Shown piece after piece: positions 58,334-64,000 of a stretch of DNA of 64,000 bases; position 1 is the first letter of the stretch, and every line of letters begins with the position of its first letter. Position numbers and translations under genes: made by a program. The notes beneath the pieces were generated by a model. That model saw only the letters and a program-made list of their open reading frames with translations. It searched no databases and was not told the DNA's origin. Source of the stretch: Taibaiella helva (GTDB taxonomy: Bacteria; Bacteroidota; Bacteroidia; Chitinophagales; Chitinophagaceae); NCBI RefSeq assembly GCF_003545695.1, contig NZ_QUZZ01000016.1, forward strand, positions 1 to 64,000. The letters run 5' to 3'.

Positions 58334-59956
58334 ATGAATTTTGCCGGTAAAGGCCTGCACTGGCTTACAGCGAAAAATCACAGGATATTCTTTTTCTTCC
58401 TGGCGCTGGCCGGTTTGCTCTACCTGCCTTCCCTCGATGCCAAGTTTACCTCCGATTTTATTTTTTGGTCAAATCGTTATGATAAGCAGGGGACTGCCGG
58501 TTTAAAAAACGGCTTCGGCGATCCCAGCCTCAAGTATATGTACCACCTGCTGATGTATGGCTGCTACCGCTTGTTCGGTACGCATCCTTTTGGCTGGTAT
58601 CTCATCTGCCTGGGACTGCATGCGCTTAACGCCACATTGCTGCAGGTTCTGCTGCGCAAGATCCTGCAACACCTGCAGATCGCACGCCCTTGGCTGCCGC
58701 TTACGGCGACCTTATTCTTCCTCCTCTCTCCTTACCAGACGGAAGCGGTGGTATGGGCTGCGACTATTCATTTCCTGTTTGCTTCCGTTATGTTGCTGAC
58801 AGGTCTTATCGCATTGATCCGTTTCTGGGAAACGGGTGCCTTAAAAGCACTGGCCGGCCTCTTTATCCCGTTTGGCATTGGCCTGTTTGCGACTGAAGCC
58901 ATATTCGTGCTGCCTTTGCTGCTGTGCTGCCTGACGGCTTTGTTTGTCTTAAGAAGCGACCTGAAAATACCTTTGGGTAAAACAATCCTTTGGGCACTGC
59001 TGCCGGCCTTCCTGATGGTAGCCGGCTTTGTGGGACTTACCTATCTCCGTTTCGGCAATCCCGTAGGGCACTATGGCGCTGCCATGCACCTGAATACCGA
59101 CTTATCCTATATCGGTGTCAACTGTTTTAAATACTTCCTGAAGTTCGTTCTGTGGTTCCGGTACCTGCCTTTCAGCCACGCGGCCTTTCTCAATTACCTG
59201 GATAAGGATATGAACGGTGTGTATGTATTGCTGGCGCTGGGGACCGTGCTGCTCCTGTGCCTGCTCCTGCTTAGGAAAACGGGTCGAAAGGGAATGCTGC
59301 TGTGGTTTTTGTTCTTTAGTTTCCTGGCCGCCCTGCTCCCTGTGATCAACCTGGAGACTTTGTTTGTAAAAGACATCCAGTCGGATCGTTATGGCTATCT
59401 GCCTTCTCTTTTCTTCTACCCGCTCGCGGCTGCAGCCATTAGCTTCCTGTTCGGGGAATGGCTGCGGAAGCTTGTGGCCAGCTTGTATCTTATCGCCAGC
59501 ATCATCTGTCTCAGCAACGCTGTACAAAAATGGCGCTTCGCCGGTGAGATGATCGAGAATCTTGTCCGTACTTTTCCTCATAAGGCAAGCGGCCGTGTCT
59601 ATATCCTTAACCTGGTTGACACTTACGGCGGCGCCTACTGCCTGCGTATGGGCTTTGACGTCAAACTCACCCGTAAGTATGGCCATGATTTGCCGGATAT
59701 AACCTCGCTAGCGCACTATACGATGTATGCGCCTGAAGATTCGGTGAGCGTGGTACCGAAAGGAAACAATACCTACGAGGTGCGTGCCGGTGGCTGGGGT
59801 GGCTGGCTATGGGGGATGCCGCTGGGCGATAGCCCGGAATACGAGGTGACTACCGACGGCAGCACACGGCAGTATACTATACATTTCAAAGACCTGAAGC
59901 CGGAGGATATGATCCTTTACCAGGCGGGCCCCGAATGGCGCGTACTTTCCCGTTAA
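58334..59956 (+). CDS. polytopic membrane protein, GT-C glycosyltransferase-like
   Basis: The 540-residue protein has about ten membrane helices (first FFFFLALAGLLYLPSL) and a conserved-looking early loop FWSNRYDKQGTAGLKNGFGDPSLKYMYHLL. LSPYQTEAVVWAATIHFLFASVMLLTGLIAL resembles the 'HP.QTEAV.W...R..LL..LF.L' segment of TMTC/GT-C type transferases. A C-terminal globular part of about 150 residues follows (GRVYILNLVDTYGGAYCLRMGF ... EYEVTTDGSTRQYTIHF). It would use a lipid-linked sugar at the inner membrane; the substrate is unknown. It follows the Cys-rich precursors on the same strand, but there is no evidence that it modifies them. Confidence 0.65.
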   Translation: MNFAGKGLHWLTAKNHRIFFFFLALAGLLYLPSLDAKFTSDFIFWSNRYDKQGTAGLKNGFGDPSLKYMYHLLMYGCYRLFGTHPFGWYLICLGLHALNATLLQVLLRKILQHLQIARPWLPLTATLFFLLSPYQTEAVVWAATIHFLFASVMLLTGLIALIRFWETGALKALAGLFIPFGIGLFATEAIFVLPLLLCCLTALFVLRSDLKIPLGKTILWALLPAFLMVAGFVGLTYLRFGNPVGHYGAAMHLNTDLSYIGVNCFKYFLKFVLWFRYLPFSHAAFLNYLDKDMNGVYVLLALGTVLLLCLLLLRKTGRKGMLLWFLFFSFLAALLPVINLETLFVKDIQSDRYGYLPSLFFYPLAAAAISFLFGEWLRKLVASLYLIASIICLSNAVQKWRFAGEMIENLVRTFPHKASGRVYILNLVDTYGGAYCLRMGFDVKLTRKYGHDLPDITSLAHYTMYAPEDSVSVVPKGNNTYEVRAGGWGGWLWGMPLGDSPEYEVTTDGSTRQYTIHFKDLKPEDMILYQAGPEWRVLSR

Positions 59957-60238
59957 CAGGTCATTCTGATGATGTTAGGCAATTTTCATTTATTTTTGTG
60001 TCACCGGCCGGTCATTTGTATGTTGGCCTGACTTTTCGAGGCAAGAACCTAAAATCAATAAGCAGTGGAAAGAGAATTTCATAACTCTTCTTACATCAGG
60101 GTAAAGAAGAGGCTCAAAAAGCTGGTCATGGCGATGTGGAGCTGATAAGATGTTTTTTTTAAAAAAGTATCAGGGAGCGCAAACTCCTTTATACCCGATT
60201 CTGAATCTACCAACTAACATCTTAAATTTAATAAAGAC
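59957..60238 (+). promoter_or_regulatory. hpd upstream region with a -7 element
   Basis: TATTTTTG at 59991-59998 fits TAnnTTTG exactly and would give a leader of about 235 nt for hpd. A short frame in the leader (GTG near 60065 to TGA near 60145, containing FHNSSYIRVKKRLKKLVMAM) is possible but unsupported. No known riboswitch fold was recognised. Confidence 0.4.
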
Positions 60239-61378
60239 ATGTCTACAGTAACCGGAAAAACATTTGCTGAGAAAATAGCTCAGGCCCAGGATTTCCTGCC
60301 GATCAACGGTACCGATTATATTGAATTTTATGTAGGTAATGCCAAGCAGGCAGCGCACTATTACAAAACAGCCTTCGGCTTCCAGTCTGTGGCTTATGCA
60401 GGCCCCGAAACCGGTGTACGCGACCGTTCTTCCTATGTATTGCAGCAGGGTAAGATCCGTCTTGTGCTGACCACTGCATTGAACTCCGAGCATCCTATTT
60501 CTGAGCACGTGAAAAAGCACGGTGATGGCGTAAAGGTATTGGCTCTGTGGGTTGAAGACGCTTACAGCGCATTTGAAGAAACCACCAAACGCGGCGGAAA
60601 ACCTTACCAGGAGCCTGTTACGCTTACCGATGAGTTCGGCGAAGTGCGCATGTCGGGCATTTACACTTACGGTGAGACGGTACACATGTTCATCGAGCGT
60701 AAAAACTATAAAGGCGCTTTTATGCCGGGCTATGAGGCCTGGAAGAGTGATTACAACCCTTCCGACGCCGGTCTGCTGTATGTCGACCATTGCGTGGGTA
60801 ATGTCGGTTGGAACCGTATGCTGCCGACTGTAAAATGGTATGAGGATGTGATGGGCTTTGTGAATATCCTTTCTTTTGACGACAAGCAGATCAATACCGA
60901 ATACTCGGCCCTGATGAGTAAGGTAATGAGCAATGGCAACGGCTATTCCAAGTTTCCCATCAACGAGCCCGCCGAAGGCAAAAAGAAGTCACAGATCGAA
61001 GAGTACCTGGATTTCTATGAGGGAGAAGGCGTACAGCATATCGCCGTAGCGACCAAAGATATTGTGAAGACCGTGATCGAACTGAAAGCACGTGGTGTAG
61101 AATTCCTGAGCGCTCCGCCCGATGCATATTATGAAATGCTGCCCGAGCGCGTGGGCTCTATCGATGAAGATATCAAGAAGCTGCAGGGACTGGGCATCCT
61201 GGTCGATCGCGACGAGGAAGGCTACCTGTTACAGATCTTTACCAAGCCGGTGGAAGACCGCCCTACTCTTTTCTTCGAGATTATCGAGCGCCATGGTGCG
61301 CAGAGCTTCGGTGCCGGTAACTTCAAGGCTTTGTTTGAAAGCATTGAAAGAGAGCAGGCCAAGCGCGGCAACCTGTAA
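60239..61378 (+). CDS. hpd: 4-hydroxyphenylpyruvate dioxygenase
   Basis: Hpd converts 4-hydroxyphenylpyruvate to homogentisate, the substrate of hmgA at 52 kb. The 379-residue protein has two vicinal-oxygen-chelate domains. Iron ligands are His in LLYVDHCVGNVG (near 182), His in GVQHIAVATKDIV (near 265) and Glu in FFEIIERHGAQSFGAGNFKALFE (near 347), the last block being the HPPD signature. Usual length for the enzyme. It ends before a symmetric terminator. Confidence 0.96.
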   Translation: MSTVTGKTFAEKIAQAQDFLPINGTDYIEFYVGNAKQAAHYYKTAFGFQSVAYAGPETGVRDRSSYVLQQGKIRLVLTTALNSEHPISEHVKKHGDGVKVLALWVEDAYSAFEETTKRGGKPYQEPVTLTDEFGEVRMSGIYTYGETVHMFIERKNYKGAFMPGYEAWKSDYNPSDAGLLYVDHCVGNVGWNRMLPTVKWYEDVMGFVNILSFDDKQINTEYSALMSKVMSNGNGYSKFPINEPAEGKKKSQIEEYLDFYEGEGVQHIAVATKDIVKTVIELKARGVEFLSAPPDAYYEMLPERVGSIDEDIKKLQGLGILVDRDEEGYLLQIFTKPVEDRPTLFFEIIERHGAQSFGAGNFKALFESIEREQAKRGNL

Positions 61379-61395
61379 GGTTATCGTTGTGATAT

Positions 61396-61441
61396 AAACA
61401 AAAGAGAAGTCAAGTTTCGAAACTTGACTTCTCTTTTGTTT
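61396..61441. terminator. bidirectional terminator, perfect 46-bp palindrome
   Basis: Two 23-bp arms (61396-61418, 61419-61441; core GAAGTCAAGTTTC/GAAACTTGACTTC) are exact reverse complements between convergent hpd and the saccharopine dehydrogenase-like gene. Confidence 0.85.
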
Positions 61442-61453
61442 TACCTGTTACCA

Positions 61454-62782
61454 TTAATCGATGATCTCAATAAACTCGATACCGTTTTTCTTCAGCTCCT
61501 TCAGCACAGGCACATAAACCTCCGGCATTACCGGGATGTGCACACCAGTGATGTTCCTGGTGCTGATCTCCTGCAGCAGGATCTTCTTGGCCAGGATCGC
61601 CATAGGCAGGCCCACGGTCTTGGACATGGCGCTGTACTGGCGGTTGTCGCCGGTTACGATCATAGAGCTGGTAAGCTTTACCAGCACGCCTTTCCTTTCG
61701 TAATCGATCTGGTGCTGCATCACGACCATATCCTTATCCAACGCTTTCATTTTCCAGCGCTCTTCCAGCAGGGTCTGCAGGATATCGGCCGAAGACAGCT
61801 GGCCGACGCCATTGATGCGGCGGTTGTCGAACAAGCCCAGCCAATCCATTTGCTTCATCTCTTTTTCATCGGCGCCGAATTTCTTCTTGAATTGTTCGCG
61901 CAGCTTGGCATCGTTGGCCACACCGACCACTTTTGCAGTCCAGTCGGCATATGAGCTGTTGTCGGCCTGGAACTTGTCGTCCTCATTCACCAGGCCGGCC
62001 TTGATCACCAGGTCCCAGCCTTTCATAAAGGCCGGATGACGCAGCGTTGCGCGCATAAAGGTTTTGATCTCGGGAAGGCTGTAGAGCTCCAGATACTTCA
62101 GCGAATCCCGGTTGGGATAATAGCTGAGCGAACCCAGCTCCGCCACTTTGATCTTTTTGCTGGCAGAGAACAACTGCTCGTATTTCGCTTCATGCTGCTT
62201 GCCGTTTTCCAGCCATACGGCACCTTGTTTTCCAGCCAGGACAATGTTGCGCGGGTTCCAGCTGATCTTGTAATGCCAGGGATTGTCGTCGCTCTCGGGC
62301 GCTACCAAGCCGCCGCAGTAGCTTTTGAAACTCTGGATCGTGCCGGCAATACGCTGTACGCCATGAATAATGGCGTTGGCCGACATGTGGTCGATACCAG
62401 GGTCCAGGCCCATTTCACACATCATGCAGATGCCCGCCTTTTTTGCCTCGGCATCCAGCGCCCTGATCTCCTCAGATACATAGGACGAGGTAATGAGGTT
62501 CTTTTTGAATTTCAAGCAGTCTTTGGCCAGCAGGTAATGCAGGTGGGGCGGCATCAGCGACAGAACGATATCCGCATTTTTGACCAGCTGCTGCCGGGCA
62601 TGCTCGTCCATAATATCGATCACTGCGGCTTCTCCCTTGGGGTGCCCGTTCAGCTTTTCAGCGATCATTTCCGGGTTGGCATCCATTACGACCACTCTCC
62701 ATTTTTGCTTCGCGTTGGAGAGCATATAGTCAATGAGATGAGCAGACGACTTGCCTGCTCCTGCAATAAGAACTGTAAGCAT
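61454..62782 (-). CDS. saccharopine dehydrogenase-family enzyme
   Basis: The 442-residue protein opens LTVLIAGAGKSSAHLIDYML, a Rossmann loop, then ADIVLSLMPPHLHYLLAKDCLKFKKNLITSSYVSEEI and MCEMGLDPGIDHMSANAIIHGV, the saccharopine dehydrogenase (glutamate-forming, LYS9-type) signature. ESDDNPWHYKISWNPRNIVLAGKQG follows in the substrate domain. In lysine catabolism this enzyme oxidises saccharopine to aminoadipate semialdehyde and glutamate; the LKR partner is not in the window. Start 62782 lies 34 bp from a consensus -7 element on the same strand. Confidence 0.9.
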   Translation of the reverse strand: MLTVLIAGAGKSSAHLIDYMLSNAKQKWRVVVMDANPEMIAEKLNGHPKGEAAVIDIMDEHARQQLVKNADIVLSLMPPHLHYLLAKDCLKFKKNLITSSYVSEEIRALDAEAKKAGICMMCEMGLDPGIDHMSANAIIHGVQRIAGTIQSFKSYCGGLVAPESDDNPWHYKISWNPRNIVLAGKQGAVWLENGKQHEAKYEQLFSASKKIKVAELGSLSYYPNRDSLKYLELYSLPEIKTFMRATLRHPAFMKGWDLVIKAGLVNEDDKFQADNSSYADWTAKVVGVANDAKLREQFKKKFGADEKEMKQMDWLGLFDNRRINGVGQLSSADILQTLLEERWKMKALDKDMVVMQHQIDYERKGVLVKLTSSMIVTGDNRQYSAMSKTVGLPMAILAKKILLQEISTRNITGVHIPVMPEVYVPVLKELKKNGIEFIEIID

Positions 62783-62816
62783 AGTACATTTTGTTAATTG
62801 GTTAGTAAGTGCATTG

Positions 62817-62824
62817 CAAATATA
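62817..62824 (-). promoter_or_regulatory. -7 element of the saccharopine dehydrogenase-like gene
   Basis: Minus-strand TATATTTG fits TAnnTTTG exactly, 34 bp before the ATG at 62782. Confidence 0.55.
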
Positions 62825-62913
62825 GTCAACTAGTACACATTTTTTTTACATTTAAAAAAAAAGGTTTGTTTTAATTGCGCACTTTTTAAAGTATAAATAA
62901 ATCGGGTAAGCAT

Positions 62914-62921
62914 TAACTTTG
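62914..62921 (+). promoter_or_regulatory. -7 element of the thioesterase gene
   Basis: TAACTTTG fits TAnnTTTG exactly, 18 bp before ATG 62940. It rules out the in-frame TTG at 62919 as a start, since that codon overlaps the promoter element itself. Confidence 0.6.
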
Positions 62922-62939
62922 ACGGCTCAATCTTATTGC

Positions 62940-63374
62940 ATGTCAATCTGGAAAAAAGAAAATATAAGCCTGGATGAGCTGAATGCCTTACGCCATAAAA
63001 CACTGGCGGGTGTTCTGGACATGCAGTTTACCGAGATCGGCGACGATTTTCTGCGTTTGCAGATGCCGGTAGACGAACGGACGCATCAACCCTACGGCCT
63101 GCTGCATGGCGGCGCTTCAGCAGCCCTGGCCGAAACTGTGGGTAGTGTAGCCAGCTGGCTGTGCATCGATACCGATAAGCAGATCTGCGTGGGTATGGAG
63201 ATCAATTGCAATCATGTACGCGGCAAACGGAACGGTATAGTTACTGCTACGGCCACTGCCCTGCATCTCGGCGCTACTTCGCATGTATGGGATATCCGGA
63301 TCACGGATGAAGGCGGTAAGCTGGTCTGTATCAGCCGCCTGACGATGGCAGTGCTAAAGAAAAAAGAGCCGTAA
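62940..63374 (+). CDS. hotdog-fold acyl-CoA thioesterase (YdiI/MenI-PaaI type)
   Basis: From ATG 62940 (MSIWKKENISLDELNALRHKT) the 144-residue protein has the PaaI/YdiI hotdog core: QPYGLLHGGASAALAETVGSVASWLCID, whose HGG and catalytic Glu (ALAETVGS) are diagnostic, then VGMEINCNHVRGKRNGIVTATATALHLGATSHVWDIRI. Relatives hydrolyse DHNA-CoA in menaquinone synthesis or phenylacetyl-CoA-pathway intermediates; I cannot separate these. It has its own promoter and stands upstream of a glycosyltransferase gene (42 bp gap). Confidence 0.88.
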   Translation: MSIWKKENISLDELNALRHKTLAGVLDMQFTEIGDDFLRLQMPVDERTHQPYGLLHGGASAALAETVGSVASWLCIDTDKQICVGMEINCNHVRGKRNGIVTATATALHLGATSHVWDIRITDEGGKLVCISRLTMAVLKKKEP

Positions 63375-63416
63375 GCCTCTTGCCCCAATCGTATTTCTAA
63401 ACACTATTCTTGTCTC

Positions 63417-64000
63417 ATGCCTTCCGATCTGCAAATACCCGCACCCATAAGCCTCTGTATCGTTTCCAACCAGCTGAACAGCATGTTGGAGCGGATCGTA
63501 AGGGCGGCCTCGGGTTGGTTTGCTGAGATATTGATCGGCTTCGATGGTCCGGCTTCGGATATACCGGAGGCGCTGCTATCGGCCGTACCCAACCTAGGTA
63601 TTGTACCCGTACAATGGGAAGGCTATAGCACCACTAAAAATAAGCTGGCAGAGCGAGCCCGCTACTCCTGGATCTTATCGCTCGACAGTGACGAGCTGCC
63701 CGATGAGCAGCTGTTCCAGTCGATAACGGCTTTACCTTTTGCTGATCTGCCACGTAACCGGATATATGCTTTCAGAAGACTTTCCTTTTTTGAGGGGAAA
63801 AAAATCAGGTTTGGTGCCTGGGGCCGCGATCACGTTACCCGCTTATACAACAGGGAGATCACAGCGTGGGATAATGCTATTGTGCACGAGGCGCTGACAC
63901 TGCCACCAGGTACGGAGGCGCTTCTGCTGGAAGGCGTCTTGCTCCATTATACCGCTGATGATTACGCCACCTTCCTGGAGAAGAACCGGCGCTATGCACA
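63417..64000 (+). CDS. family 2 glycosyltransferase (3' partial)
   Basis: From ATG 63417 the frame stays open to the window edge (194 full codons). It reads ISLCIVSNQLNSMLERIVRA, EILIGFDGPASD, then WILSLDSDELPDEQLFQSI, where LDSDE is the DxD-type metal/nucleotide-sugar site, and RFGAWGRDHVTRLYNREITA, followed by IVHEALTL. This order matches GT2 enzymes of the WaaE/KdtX type involved in lipopolysaccharide or surface glycan assembly (W.L..D.DE...RLF.....VHE). The C-terminal part is outside the window. It starts 42 bp after the thioesterase gene. Confidence 0.82.
   Translation, partial: MPSDLQIPAPISLCIVSNQLNSMLERIVRAASGWFAEILIGFDGPASDIPEALLSAVPNLGIVPVQWEGYSTTKNKLAERARYSWILSLDSDELPDEQLFQSITALPFADLPRNRIYAFRRLSFFEGKKIRFGAWGRDHVTRLYNREITAWDNAIVHEALTLPPGTEALLLEGVLLHYTADDYATFLEKNRRYA

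Noticed and set aside
59999-60238. Riboswitch or leader peptide before hpd
   Set aside because: The leader is long, but I could not recognise any known aptamer fold, and the short frame in it has no conserved feature.
1-64000. tRNA, rRNA or replication-origin sequences
   Set aside because: Scanning by eye found no cloverleaf-type T-arm sequence, rRNA segment or clustered DnaA boxes.

Overview
The window looks like a chromosomal segment of a Bacteroidota bacterium, most likely of the Chitinophagaceae/Sphingobacteriia side. The signs are a PorX-type response regulator, two proteins with type IX secretion (T9SS) sorting tails, many -7 elements of the form TAnnTTTG, Bacteroidota-style 'MKKK...GG' RiPP leader peptides, and moderately GC-rich coding sequence. 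I cannot name genus or species. I saw no rRNA, tRNA or CRISPR array.

Layout. (1) 1-7.9 kb is a visibly AT-richer accessory island. It holds the C-terminal tip of an RHS protein with a candidate immunity gene, three direct repeats, truncated IS1-like and IS3/IS481-like transposases, a probable type II restriction-modification cassette (XRE regulator, nuclease, adenine methyltransferase), two overlapping SymE-like toxin genes and several broken or unrecognised ORFs. (2) 7.9-12.8 kb holds a 48-residue Cys-rich peptide followed by two large tandem paralogous TPR proteins; I recognise no described system here and consider it the best candidate for something new. (3) 12.9-18.3 kb: aquaporin, a pectate-lyase-fold protein, a PKD/T9SS-cargo protein and apolipoprotein N-acyltransferase. 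(4) 18.3-23.0 kb: biotin operon bioB-bioF-bioD-bioA plus a ferritin-like di-iron protein as last gene. (5) 23.3-36.3 kb: an orphan TPR histidine kinase, rimO, anmK, leuS, a flavodoxin-like protein, a cytochrome-like T9SS cargo protein, and a probable marR-xerD-lutC-queA operon. (6) 36.4-52 kb: a YihY/BrkB membrane protein, an orphan ExbD, an ABC-2 permease, two M16 peptidases (one active, one lacking the zinc motif), mpl, accC, a conserved unknown, proC, an SDR and porX, interspersed with two small RiPP-type precursor genes. (7) 52.2-64 kb: tyrosine catabolism genes hmgA and hpd, separated by a block with a LytS/LytTR two-component system, two tandem Cys-rich precursor genes and a polytopic glycosyltransferase-like protein; then a saccharopine dehydrogenase-like enzyme, a hotdog thioesterase and the start of a family 2 glycosyltransferase that runs off the window.

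Themes. There are five small Cys-rich leader-type peptides in about 50 kb but no recognisable lanthionine synthetase, peptide-modifying radical SAM enzyme or C39 exporter. If they are modified, the enzymes lie elsewhere, or, for the 7.9 kb peptide, may be the adjacent unknown TPR proteins. Several convergent gene pairs share very regular, perfectly symmetric terminator palindromes. All functional calls come from reading motifs by eye; no database search was run.
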